Of a DNA stretch of 64,000 nucleotides, positions 26,542 to 35,229 are shown piece after piece (the stretch's first letter is position 1; every line of letters starts with the position of its first letter). Made by a program: the position numbers and the translations under genes. Under the pieces are notes generated by a model. The model ran no database searches. It was given only the letters and a program-made list of their open reading frames with translations, and was not told the DNA's origin. Source of the DNA: CAZZKE01 sp964655005 (GTDB taxonomy: Bacteria; Pseudomonadota; Alphaproteobacteria; Rhodospirillales; JABHCV01). The DNA is taken from positions 1-64,000 of the forward strand of contig CAZZKE010000008.1 of the NCBI GenBank assembly GCA_964655005.1, given 5' to 3'.

Positions 26542-27233
26542 AGCGGCAATACCGGCTTGAAATCGAAGGCCGCAGCATACCCTTGACGGTGCGCCGGAAT
26601 CCCCGTGCCCGGCGCATGATTCTCAGGCTGGATATCGCCGGCGACGGCGCCGTGGTTACCATTCCGGCCGATACCGCCATGGCCGACGGCCTGGCCATGG
26701 CGCGCCGTCAGTCGGGCTGGCTGGTCAAACAACTGGGCGCCCTGCCGGACCGCCTGTCGTTTTCCGAGGGCGCCCGGATTCCCTATTTGGGCCGGGACCA
26801 CACCCTGCTTGCAAGGCCGGGCCGGCGTGGCGTTATCGAACGGCGGGGGCAGGCGATCCACATACCGGGCCGGCCCGAGCATATGGCGCGGCGGCTGACC
26901 GACTGGTTCAGGGGCCAGGCCCGGCGGGAAATTTCCCGCCGGGCCGCGGCCAAGGCGGCATCGATTGGGCGGACCCCGCGCCGGATCACCATCCGCGATG
27001 CCCGCTCGCGCTGGGGGTCATGTTCGGCGGGTGGCGGGCTGTCCTTCAGCTGGCGGCTGATGATGGCCCCGGAAGCGGTGCTGGATTATGTTGTCGCCCA
27101 CGAAGTCGCCCATTTGGCCCACATGAACCATTCCGCCCGTTTCTGGCGGACGGTGGCGAAGCTTGCCGACGACGTGGAAGCCTCGCGCGCCTGGCTTCGC
27201 GGCAATGGCGCGCGGCTGCACCGGATAGGCTGA
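26535..27233 (+). CDS. YgjP/SprT-like zinc metallopeptidase (M48/DUF45 family)
   Basis: A 232-residue protein of the YgjP-like family. The C-terminal half has the zinc motif VVAHEVAHLAHMNHSARFW near residue 182: HExxH, then a third His after five residues. Upstream, DARSRWGSCSAGGGLSFSWRLMMAP is the other family hallmark. Many family members are annotated as metal-dependent hydrolases without a known substrate. The start ATG overlaps the end of the aldolase gene, and the stop overlaps the HAD phosphatase start by one base. Confidence 0.9.
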   Translation: MLKRQYRLEIEGRSIPLTVRRNPRARRMILRLDIAGDGAVVTIPADTAMADGLAMARRQSGWLVKQLGALPDRLSFSEGARIPYLGRDHTLLARPGRRGVIERRGQAIHIPGRPEHMARRLTDWFRGQARREISRRAAAKAASIGRTPRRITIRDARSRWGSCSAGGGLSFSWRLMMAPEAVLDYVVAHEVAHLAHMNHSARFWRTVAKLADDVEASRAWLRGNGARLHRIG

Positions 27234-28006
27234 TGCCGCCCTTGCAAGCCCTGCTGTTCGATGTTGACGGCACCATGGCCGATACCGAGGACGGCCATCG
27301 CCGGGCCTTCAATCAGGCGTTCCGGGATTTCGGTTATGACTGGCTCTGGGACCGGCCGTTATATGGCCAATTACTGGCGGTAACCGGGGGCCGGGCCAGA
27401 ATCCGCCATTATCTGGCCGGCAGCCATCCCGAAATGCTCGACCGGGACGATTGCGAAAGCCGGATCGCCGAACTGCACGGGCGCAAAACCGAACACTATG
27501 TGGCGGCCCTGGGCGGCGGCGGAATTACCCTTCGCCCCGGCGTCGAACGGTTGATTTCGGAAGCCCGGGAACAAGGCGTCCGGCTGGCGATAGCGACCAC
27601 CACGACGCCGCTTAACGTTCAGGCGCTGCTTGAAAATACGCTTGGCCGCCAGGCGCTCGACTGGTTCGACGCCATCGCCGCCGGGGACTGCGTCGAACAT
27701 TTGAAGCCGGCCCCGGATGTCTATCTTTGGGTGCTCGACAAGCTTGGACTGCCAGCCGCCGCGTGCCTGGCCCTGGAAGACAGCGCCAATGGCCTGAAGG
27801 CGGCCCGCGCCGCCGGGGTCATGACGGTCGTCACCCACTGCCCCTATACCCGCGACCATGATTTCGGCGGCGCCATCGCAATCGCCGACAGCCTGGGCGA
27901 CGGCGACCGCCCGGCGCACTTTGATTCGGGGGGGAATTCCGCTAAAACCGTCATCGATATGGATTTGCTGCGCCGGTGGCATGACGGGCGGGCGGGAAAA
28001 GGATAA
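27233..28006 (+). CDS. HAD-superfamily phosphatase, CbbY/beta-phosphoglucomutase-like
   Basis: A 257-residue HAD hydrolase. Motif I is LLFDVDGTMADTE (nucleophile Asp near residue 10), the helical cap follows, motif II is IATTTTP, motif III includes LKPAPDVYLW and motif IV is LALEDSANGLKAARAAG. Length and sequence resemble CbbY-type sugar-phosphate phosphatases, but no Calvin-cycle genes are near, so the substrate is open. The ATG at 27233 was chosen because the longer frame upstream is only the shadow of the metallopeptidase gene. It ends the overlapping run that starts at SCO1. Confidence 0.87.
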   Translation: MPPLQALLFDVDGTMADTEDGHRRAFNQAFRDFGYDWLWDRPLYGQLLAVTGGRARIRHYLAGSHPEMLDRDDCESRIAELHGRKTEHYVAALGGGGITLRPGVERLISEAREQGVRLAIATTTTPLNVQALLENTLGRQALDWFDAIAAGDCVEHLKPAPDVYLWVLDKLGLPAAACLALEDSANGLKAARAAGVMTVVTHCPYTRDHDFGGAIAIADSLGDGDRPAHFDSGGNSAKTVIDMDLLRRWHDGRAGKG

Positions 28007-28090
28007 TGGTTTCTTTCATGATCGGTCGACGGAAGCGAAAAAGAAGGGCCTTGCGGAGTCTGTAGCCGACCTTAATTTCGATGATAAAGC

Positions 28091-30712
28091 ATGAATATTC
28101 AGTACCGAAAAAATTATTTGATGACCATTCCGGCGATCATCCTGATCGTCATCGCGGCGTATTTTAGTTACGCCAAGATCGAAAACGACACCCGCGCCGA
28201 AATCGGCCGGACGCTGCAAACGGTGTTGAACGGTTCCCATCAGTCATTGCGCAACTGGCTGCACGACCAGAAAGCGCTGGCCCGGACCTGGGCCGATAAC
28301 GAACAGTTGCGCAGGTACGCGGTCGAACTGACACGGGGGTCCAATTATAATCAGGACCTGATCCGGGCGCCGGCGCAGGCCGCCCTGCGCAAGCTGCTGT
28401 TGCCGGTCCTGAAGCAAACCGGCAACAGGGGCTATTTCCTGATTGACCCGGACTTTATCAATCTGGCGTCCAGCCGGGACTATAACCTGGGTTTCAGTAA
28501 TCTTCTGATTGTTCAGGAAGACTTTCTGGACCGGACCTGGGCGGGGCAGACCCTGGTCAGCATTCCGCAGTCCTCGGACGTGCCGATCAGGGATTTCGCG
28601 GGCGAACTGGTTGATCGTTATTCCACCATGTTCGTCGCCACCCCGGTCAAGGACGATAGCGGCAGGGTTATCGCCATCCTGGCGTTTCGTCTGGATCCGG
28701 ACGAAGGCTACAGCAGGATTCTGGCGGCCGGCCGATTCGGCCAAAGCGGCGAGACATACGCCTTCGACCGCACCGGCCGGTTGCTAAGTGAAAGCCTTTT
28801 CAACCGGCAGCTTGAACGCATCGGCCTGCTGCCAAACACCAAACATTCCTCGCTGCTGATTCATATTCGCGATCCCGGCGTTGATTTAACGGCCGGCGGC
28901 AAACCCGACAGGCCCTGGCAACAACAGCCGCTGACCCGGATGGCGCGAAGCGCCGCAGCCGGTGAAAACGGCCTGGATCTGGACGGGTATCGTGATTACC
29001 GGGGGGTCAGGGTGATCGGCGCCTGGGACTGGGACAAGGAATACGGCTTTGGCATCGCCACCGAGATCGATTTTGTCGAGGCTTACCGGTCCCTGTGGAA
29101 CACCCGCCTGGTGATCGCCCTGTTCGCCGTTTTTTCCTGCATGCTGTTAATTGGTCTTGCCGCCATATCGGGCAAGGGCCAAAGGAAAGTCGCCGAAAGC
29201 GGGGAACGGCTGTCACTGGCTATCGAAAATATTTCCGACGGTTTCGCCCTGTACGACGCCGATGACCGGCTGATTCTGTTTAACAGAAAATTTCGCCGAT
29301 TGTATCCCGGCGCCTATGACCTGGTCGTGCCCGGGGTTCGTTTCGAGGATCTGGTGCGAGCCGGGGCCAAGCGGGGAGAATTTCCCGCCGCCCGCGGACG
29401 GATCGAGCAATGGCTGGCCGAAAGAATGGAGTTGCGCCGCGAACCGGCGGCGGTTTTTGAAGAACAGGCTATCGGCGGGCGCTGGATCAGGGTCGCCGAA
29501 AAAGCGGTGCCGGGGGGCGGCCGGGTCGGTATTTTCGCCGATATTACCGATCTTGTCGCGGCCAGGGAAGAAGCCGATTTGGCCAACCGGGCAAAATCGC
29601 AATTTCTGTCATCCATGAGCCACGAACTAAGGACGCCGCTTAACGCCGTTCTCGGGTTTGCCCAGATGCTGGAATTCAACCCCAAGGAACCGCTGACCGC
29701 CGATCAGAAACACTGTGTCGATCACATCATGAACGGGGGGCAGCATCTTCTGGAACTTATCAACGAGGTGCTGGATCTGGCGAAAATTGAATCCGGCACG
29801 GTGACGCTTTCGGTAGAGGATGTCGCGACCCACGAACTGCTTGAAGAATGCCTGACGCTGGTTGACGGCATCGCCCGGAAAGGCGGCATAACCGTTCATA
29901 TGACGGGCGATGACCGGGATTGGCCGCCGATCCACGCCGATTACACCCGAACCAAGCAAATTATTCTGAATCTGCTGTCGAACGCCATCAAATACAACCG
30001 GACCGATGGTTCGGTATTTGTCGAAAGCGAACCTGGCGAAAACGGTATGCTGAGAATTATCGTGCGCGACACCGGCCCCGGAATACCGGAAAAACTGCGC
30101 GATGGCCTGTTCGAGCCATTCAACCGGCTGGGCGCCGAAAGTTCCGAAATAGAAGGCACCGGCATCGGCCTGACGATTACCAAGGAACTGGTTGAAATAA
30201 TGGATGGGCGGGTCGGCGTGGAAAGCGTGATCGGCGAAGGCTCGACTTTCTGGATCGACCTGCCGCTTTCCGAAAACACCGACGCCGTTTCCGGCATTGT
30301 AAAACAGGCGGCGTCCGGAACCACGGATATGGCGGTCGACCTGTCGGGAAGGGTTCTCTACGTCGAAGACAATCCCTCTAATCTCAAACTGATGGAAATG
30401 ATTTTCGGCAGGGCCTCCGGCCTGAAGCTGACGACGGCCAAGTCTGCCGAAATTGGCCTTGAGCTGGCCCGCGCGGCGAAACCGGATGCGATTTTGATGG
30501 ATATAAACCTGCCTGGAATGGACGGCTATGCGGCCCTGGAAGAATTAAAAAAGGATCCCGAAACCAGCCATATCCCGGTCATCGCCGTAACCGCCAATGC
30601 AACCGGTCGGGACCTGAAAAAAGGCAAGGAAGCCGGGTTCCTGGAATACCTTACGAAACCGGTCAATGTAACCGAACTGATGGCGGCGCTGCACCGGGCG
30701 CTGACCGGATAG
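28091..30712 (+). CDS. Hybrid sensor histidine kinase with extracytoplasmic sensor, PAS, kinase and receiver
   Basis: An 873-residue inner-membrane kinase. There is a membrane segment at residues 11-30, a periplasmic sensor of about 300 residues (Cache-like in layout), a second membrane segment near residues 337-358, a PAS-like domain at about 375-490 and a HisKA domain with phospho-acceptor His511 in MSHELRTPLN. The HATPase motifs (NAIKYN, RDTGPGIP, GTGIGLTI) are intact. A C-terminal receiver has the phospho-acceptor Asp804 in LMDINLPGMDG and the switch lysine in LTKPV. No separate response regulator or output gene is adjacent. It converges on the unusual ABC protein gene, sharing a palindrome at the stops. 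Confidence 0.92.
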   Translation: MNIQYRKNYLMTIPAIILIVIAAYFSYAKIENDTRAEIGRTLQTVLNGSHQSLRNWLHDQKALARTWADNEQLRRYAVELTRGSNYNQDLIRAPAQAALRKLLLPVLKQTGNRGYFLIDPDFINLASSRDYNLGFSNLLIVQEDFLDRTWAGQTLVSIPQSSDVPIRDFAGELVDRYSTMFVATPVKDDSGRVIAILAFRLDPDEGYSRILAAGRFGQSGETYAFDRTGRLLSESLFNRQLERIGLLPNTKHSSLLIHIRDPGVDLTAGGKPDRPWQQQPLTRMARSAAAGENGLDLDGYRDYRGVRVIGAWDWDKEYGFGIATEIDFVEAYRSLWNTRLVIALFAVFSCMLLIGLAAISGKGQRKVAESGERLSLAIENISDGFALYDADDRLILFNRKFRRLYPGAYDLVVPGVRFEDLVRAGAKRGEFPAARGRIEQWLAERMELRREPAAVFEEQAIGGRWIRVAEKAVPGGGRVGIFADITDLVAAREEADLANRAKSQFLSSMSHELRTPLNAVLGFAQMLEFNPKEPLTADQKHCVDHIMNGGQHLLELINEVLDLAKIESGTVTLSVEDVATHELLEECLTLVDGIARKGGITVHMTGDDRDWPPIHADYTRTKQIILNLLSNAIKYNRTDGSVFVESEPGENGMLRIIVRDTGPGIPEKLRDGLFEPFNRLGAESSEIEGTGIGLTITKELVEIMDGRVGVESVIGEGSTFWIDLPLSENTDAVSGIVKQAASGTTDMAVDLSGRVLYVEDNPSNLKLMEMIFGRASGLKLTTAKSAEIGLELARAAKPDAILMDINLPGMDGYAALEELKKDPETSHIPVIAVTANATGRDLKKGKEAGFLEYLTKPVNVTELMAALHRALTG

Positions 30713-30725
30713 GCGCCTATCCGGT
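30704..30725. terminator. Perfect 22-bp palindrome across two convergent stop codons
   Basis: ACCGGATAGGC is followed immediately by its exact reverse complement. Each arm contains the last codons (Thr-Gly) and the TAG stop of one gene, the histidine kinase on plus and the ABC-type protein on minus. As RNA it would form about a 9-bp stem with a four-base loop in either direction. No T-run follows on either side, so it would be a weak intrinsic terminator, a block to convergent polymerases or a protein site. Confidence 0.55.
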
Positions 30726-33700
30726 AATATCGCCACCGACAATATCAGCCGTTTTCTCGATATTTCCGCTGTCCAGCCGGTAAATTTCGAAATTCAGGCC
30801 TTTTTCAAGAATGATATTTTCTCCTCCGGCCTCGATCGGTACGGCCAGCGAATTCGACAGGCGGCGTTTCAGGGTTTCGACATCGACCTCGCCGTCGATG
30901 CCCAGGGCGATGATGCCGAAGGTGAATTGATTATCCAGCCGGGCCACCGTATCGGTATCGCGCACCACCTTTTGCAGCCGTTTGGATATTTCCAGCAGGG
31001 CGTCCTTGCCGGCCTGGTCGCCGTCGCCGTGTTGCAGGTTGGTCAGTTCCTTAAGGTCGATTACCGCCAGCGCAGAATGATTGCCCGAACGTTTGTCCTG
31101 GCTGAGGGCGTGCTTCAGGCGATCGAGGAAAACGGCCTTGTTAGGCAGGCCGGTAATTTCGTCGTAAAGCGGGGTGCCGTGCTGGCTGTCGCGTATGGTC
31201 GCCTCGAATCGCCCGGCGATGGCGCGGGTAAGATTGATGCTGACTTCCGGATTTTCCTCGACCAGCTTGATAAAGTTGTCTTTCGACATGGCCAACACCG
31301 AAGTATCGCTTTTGGCCGTCAGGGTCGCCGTGCGGGGAACATCGCACAGCAGCGCCAGTTCTCCGAACAGTTCGCCGCGCCCGAAGGTGGCGACGGTCTT
31401 GGCCCCGTCCGCGCCATCGACGATGACATTCATTTCGCCACTCAGCACGACATAGGCGCTTTCGCCCTTGTCGCCCTGCCGGAACAGTGTTTCTCCGGCT
31501 TCGAGACGTAATGCGTTACTGGCGAAGGCCAGCAGTTTCAGGCGTGACCGGTCCATGCCGGCGAAAAACGGAATGCCGGCCAGCATGTGGGCTTCCCGGT
31601 TAATCGATGACTGGGCGTCGGTCGGGCCGGGCTCGACCGTTTCGGCGTGATCGACCGGTTTGACATCATCGCCGCCGCTGCTGACCTTGCCCTGATCGAC
31701 TATCAGGAAATTATCGTAAAGGGTCGGGTCCTCGATCTGATCCTCGACCCAGATCAAGCCGCGACCGTCCATCAATGTCTTGACGCGGCGGAATATTTCC
31801 TGCTGACCGGGTTTGTCGAGCGAGGCCAGGGCCTTGTTGACTATCAGCACCCGTGGCCGCTTGATAAGACAGCGGGCGAGCGAAAGTTTCTGCCGCTGGG
31901 CCATCGACAGGCGCTTGCCGGCGATGCCGACATCGGAATCCAGCCCGACGGCGGCGATCCGGGTGCGCAGACCAAGTTTGTCGATCACCCCGGCCAGCAG
32001 TTTGTTGATCTGTTCCGGCCCGCCGGCCTTGTTGAAGGCGGTCTTGCCAAACAGGATATTGTTCAGGATATTGCTCGAAGATATGTATTTGTCGGCATGG
32101 AAAAATTCTATGCTGGATGCCGTGTCTTCGCCCATGCTGTCGATAAACAGGCGCCTGGCCCGCAGGATTTTTTCCTGTAGGCCGGCATCGATCATGTCCA
32201 GCCGGTGGCGGGCGGGGACCAGCTTGAATGCCAGGTCCGACAGCAGATGGCGCTCGCCCTGTTCAAGCCCGTCAAGGCCGATTTCCGACACCCGGCCCAG
32301 AATTTTCTGATATTCCGGAATCATTTCCGAATCGATGAAGCTGAAGCGCTCGAAAAAATCGTGGCCCGGCGGCAGGTCGTGGAACAGTTCGACCATCAAC
32401 TTGGCGACGGCGGCGCCGATATCCAGGAATGGGCCGGTCAGGTTGCACTGTTCAAGGACGGTGGCGATTCGCGCGTTGCCGCCCAGGGTCTCGACATTGA
32501 AGGTGTCGTCAACCGGTGCGCCGAACAGGATGTTTTCGGCGACCGATGCGTTGCTGTTGAAGGTATCGATATCGAAAACCTCGACCAGGTCTTTCATGTC
32601 CGGACTTTGCAGGTGTTCCCGGATGGCCGCCCGGGCCTGCAGCACGCCGCCGACCAGGTCGGGATAACGACTGGTGTCGAAGGTTCGCTGCAAACCGATC
32701 TGGAAGACATCCCGGTCCAGGCCGACATCGGCCAGAACCTCGACCGCCCGGTCCAGCAGCGCGGTCCGGTCGGCGGCGCCGGATGCGGCGTAATCGATCC
32801 AGTCGGCCTTGTTGTCATAAGGGCTGTTGCCGGTTTTTTCGGACTCGGCCAGCAATTCCGAAGCGGCCTCATCGGGCGGTTCGCCCTGATTGGGCCGGTG
32901 GTTCAGGCCAAGCAGCAGATTGTCCATGATGGTGCCCGACCGGATGAACGGTTCCTGATCCACATAGGCGATATAGCGCCCGAAAAAGGCGGTCGGCAGG
33001 TCGTCCATAAAAGTATCGCCGATTTTCAGGCGGCCGCCGGTCGGCCATACTTTTCGGGCGATCAGGTCGGCAACCGTTGTTTTGCCGTTGCTGTCGGGTC
33101 CGGAAATGGCGGTGTGGCTGGTTAAATCGACCTCGAAAAAGGCGCCCGACAACGCCGCCATTCCCGCTTCTTCCTCGTAGCTCAGATTGGCCGCCGAAAT
33201 TGGGCCGTCGATCCATTCCGGCGGCGATGCGGGCGCGTCGATCAGGCGTTCGTCGATCATGCCGGCGGGGTGAAACTGGTCGATCAGTTGTTCGTACTTG
33301 ATTCGCGAGTCTTCCATGGACTGGTAATACTTGAGCAGTTCCTTCCACGGCGCCGACAAATCCTTGTAGGCGGCCAGCACGGCGACCAGGGCGCCAATCG
33401 ACATGGATCCGGTGATGACCAGATAGCCGCCGATGGAATAGAAGAAAAACGGCGTCAACTGGGCCAGGAAATTATTCAGGAACTTGATGAAAAACTTTTT
33501 GCGAAAAATCTCCAGCCTGATCCGGTTCACCCGGCCCAGCCGGTCGCTGAAATCGCTCAGTTCGTAATTGACATAGTCATGGGACCGGATATCGCCGACG
33601 CCGGTGACCATTTCACCCAGCCGTTCGGATATCTTGCGCACGGCCTTGACCCGCTCCTTGCCCAGCAGGTTGACCTTTTTTTGCAGCTTCGGAATAAAAT

Positions 33701-34271
33701 AGCCCTGCAACGGATACAGCGCCATGGCGGCGATGCCCATCATCGGGTCCTGGATGGAGATAAAGGCCAGGATGGTGATCAGGGTGCCGCCCTGAAAGGC
33801 CGGTAGAGAGAACGCCTCGCCGATGAAACCGCCCAGCGGTTCGGTTTCCGTGGTCACCATCGAGACGATTTCGCCCTGCGACAGTTTGCGGAAATGCGGC
33901 AGCGGGAAGCGCAGTACCCGCTTGATCAACTGGTAACGCAGGCGCCTGAGCATGCGTTCGCCCAGGCCGCCACGGTAGACATTAACGTAATACTTGAAAA
34001 TTCCGTTGATGCACACAAAACCCAGAAACGCGGTGCACAGGACCCACAGATAAGTCAACTGATCCATTTCGAAATCGAACAGGGTAAACACCCCGCCGCC
34101 GCCGCCGATGGCGTCGTTGATGATGATCTTGGGCAGGTCCATGCTGACGTAAAGGAACGGGAACGACGCCGCAATCAGCAGCAGCAAGACAATCTGCTGC
34201 GGCTTGCTATAGCGGTATATATAGCCGAAAATACCTTTTTCCATGCATCCCCTGGCGGCCTTTCCGGCCAT
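30717..34271 (-). CDS. ABC exporter-like protein with degenerate ATPase, long insert, cyclic-nucleotide-binding and GGDEF-like domains
   Basis: A 1184-residue membrane protein. Residues about 15-320 form a type-1 exporter membrane domain with several helices. The ATPase domain has a Walker A (GPDSNGKTT near residue 390) and a Q-loop (VDQEPF), followed by an insert of about 330 residues. The signature reads LSMAQ near residue 790, Walker B VLIVNKALASLD lacks the Asp-Glu pair, and the H-loop His is replaced (IWVEDQ). By family knowledge it should bind but hardly hydrolyse ATP. A cNMP-binding domain (about 890-1010, with GELFGELALLCDVPRTATL) and a GGDEF-like domain with RLDNQF in place of RxGGDEF follow. 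The ATG at 34271 has GGAG five bases upstream; 34244 is the alternative. The substrate is unknown. Confidence 0.8.
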   Translation of the reverse strand: MAGKAARGCMEKGIFGYIYRYSKPQQIVLLLLIAASFPFLYVSMDLPKIIINDAIGGGGGVFTLFDFEMDQLTYLWVLCTAFLGFVCINGIFKYYVNVYRGGLGERMLRRLRYQLIKRVLRFPLPHFRKLSQGEIVSMVTTETEPLGGFIGEAFSLPAFQGGTLITILAFISIQDPMMGIAAMALYPLQGYFIPKLQKKVNLLGKERVKAVRKISERLGEMVTGVGDIRSHDYVNYELSDFSDRLGRVNRIRLEIFRKKFFIKFLNNFLAQLTPFFFYSIGGYLVITGSMSIGALVAVLAAYKDLSAPWKELLKYYQSMEDSRIKYEQLIDQFHPAGMIDERLIDAPASPPEWIDGPISAANLSYEEEAGMAALSGAFFEVDLTSHTAISGPDSNGKTTVADLIARKVWPTGGRLKIGDTFMDDLPTAFFGRYIAYVDQEPFIRSGTIMDNLLLGLNHRPNQGEPPDEAASELLAESEKTGNSPYDNKADWIDYAASGAADRTALLDRAVEVLADVGLDRDVFQIGLQRTFDTSRYPDLVGGVLQARAAIREHLQSPDMKDLVEVFDIDTFNSNASVAENILFGAPVDDTFNVETLGGNARIATVLEQCNLTGPFLDIGAAVAKLMVELFHDLPPGHDFFERFSFIDSEMIPEYQKILGRVSEIGLDGLEQGERHLLSDLAFKLVPARHRLDMIDAGLQEKILRARRLFIDSMGEDTASSIEFFHADKYISSSNILNNILFGKTAFNKAGGPEQINKLLAGVIDKLGLRTRIAAVGLDSDVGIAGKRLSMAQRQKLSLARCLIKRPRVLIVNKALASLDKPGQQEIFRRVKTLMDGRGLIWVEDQIEDPTLYDNFLIVDQGKVSSGGDDVKPVDHAETVEPGPTDAQSSINREAHMLAGIPFFAGMDRSRLKLLAFASNALRLEAGETLFRQGDKGESAYVVLSGEMNVIVDGADGAKTVATFGRGELFGELALLCDVPRTATLTAKSDTSVLAMSKDNFIKLVEENPEVSINLTRAIAGRFEATIRDSQHGTPLYDEITGLPNKAVFLDRLKHALSQDKRSGNHSALAVIDLKELTNLQHGDGDQAGKDALLEISKRLQKVVRDTDTVARLDNQFTFGIIALGIDGEVDVETLKRRLSNSLAVPIEAGGENIILEKGLNFEIYRLDSGNIEKTADIVGGDITG

Positions 34272-34454
34272 TTTTACTCCGCCGCGAACACCGTTACCCG
34301 TTACGGTCATTCCGGGCGGCCCGGTCCGCCTCTATGGTTGGGGAAGTTGACCGTTTTGGCAAGCTTTCTGTGCCATAGGCGCAATATTGCCGGTGCCCCG
34401 GCCGGATGGCATGTATGTATAAATTCGCAACCCCGCGTGCGTTCTTGCCCGCAT
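34272..34454. other. Gap between TetR gene end and ABC-type gene start
   Basis: About 183 bases without a gene. It must hold the promoter of the minus-strand ABC-type gene. A perfect 10-base palindrome (GCAATATTGC) lies at 34381-34390. I see no convincing -35/-10 pair. Confidence 0.3.
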
Positions 34455-35033
34455 TTATTGCGAACCCGCCACCAACCCGCCGGTCGCCAGCGAGAAATAG
34501 GTTTCGACGATTTCCGGAATGCTGACGCTTTTCACCGGGTCGTACCAGCGGGACACCCAGTTGCACATGCCCAGCAACCCGAAGGCGACCATTTTCGGGT
34601 CCAGGTCGGTGCGGAATTCGCCGCCATCCTGCCCTTCCGCCACCAGCCGGGTCCACAGCTCGCTGTAGCCGTCCCAGATTTTTCGTATTTCCGACAGTTT
34701 GTCGTCGTTGCTGGCGAAATGGCTTTCCCGCAGCGCCACGCTCATTTCCAGATAGGCCGGATTGAAGGCGTCCAGATGGTTCTGGATGGCGGCGTGCAGC
34801 TTGTCGGTCGAGCCCAGATTGGAATCGCATATCCGTTGCAGGTTTCGATGCAGCGACGTCGATTGCGGCAGGATAATTTCCAGCAGGATATCGCCGCGGT
34901 TCTTGAAATAGTAATAGACCCCTTCGCGCTTGATGCCGGCGGCCCGGGCGATATCCTCGATAGAGGTATCTGCGACCCCCTTGCGGGCGAATATTTCCGC
35001 CGCCCGGCGTAGAATTTCCCGTCGTCTGCTCAT
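34455..35033 (-). CDS. TetR-family transcriptional regulator
   Basis: A 192-residue TetR-type repressor. The N-terminal helix-turn-helix is clear: REILRRAAEIFARKGVADTSIEDIARAAGIKREGVYYYFKNR at residues 4-45. The C-terminal ligand domain resembles TetR_C regulators of fatty-acid or aromatic CoA pathways. The ATG at 35033 begins at the usual distance from the first helix; a second ATG at 35069 would add 12 residues. It diverges from the 14-gene catabolic cluster, and two related dyads in the intergenic region are likely operators. The expected ligand is a CoA thioester or acid of that pathway (inference). Confidence 0.9.
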   Translation of the reverse strand: MSRRREILRRAAEIFARKGVADTSIEDIARAAGIKREGVYYYFKNRGDILLEIILPQSTSLHRNLQRICDSNLGSTDKLHAAIQNHLDAFNPAYLEMSVALRESHFASNDDKLSEIRKIWDGYSELWTRLVAEGQDGGEFRTDLDPKMVAFGLLGMCNWVSRWYDPVKSVSIPEIVETYFSLATGGLVAGSQ

Positions 35034-35076
35034 CTCCGGAACCCTAATGAGGATACCGCAGGACCGCAAGATTTTT

Positions 35077-35092
35077 TTTTACATTGTGTAAA
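35077..35092. promoter_or_regulatory. Putative TetR operator, TetR-proximal dyad
   Basis: TTTTACATTGTGTAAA contains the perfect inverted repeat TTTACA-N3-TGTAAA. It lies about 45 bases upstream of the TetR ATG at 35033, where it could cover the regulator's own promoter. It matches the second dyad at 35162-35179 in its TTTTAC...GTAAA arms. Confidence 0.5.
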
Positions 35093-35161
35093 CAATACAT
35101 ATTTAATCAAGAAAATTCTTGTGAAAATTGGTGATTTTCATCATTTTTATGGCCTGATGTA

Positions 35162-35179
35162 TTTTACAGTATCGTAAAA
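35162..35179. promoter_or_regulatory. Putative TetR operator, cluster-proximal dyad
   Basis: TTTTAC-N6-GTAAAA is a perfect 6-bp-arm inverted repeat, 50 bases upstream of the first catabolic gene. Shared arms with the dyad at 35077-35092 suggest one regulator binds both. The surrounding 35070-35200 stretch is markedly AT-rich against the GC-rich background, as expected for a promoter. Confidence 0.5.
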
Positions 35180-35229
35180 CTGTTGCAAATTATGGAATCT
35201 CGTGCGATAAAAAACCTCAGGGAGGAGCC

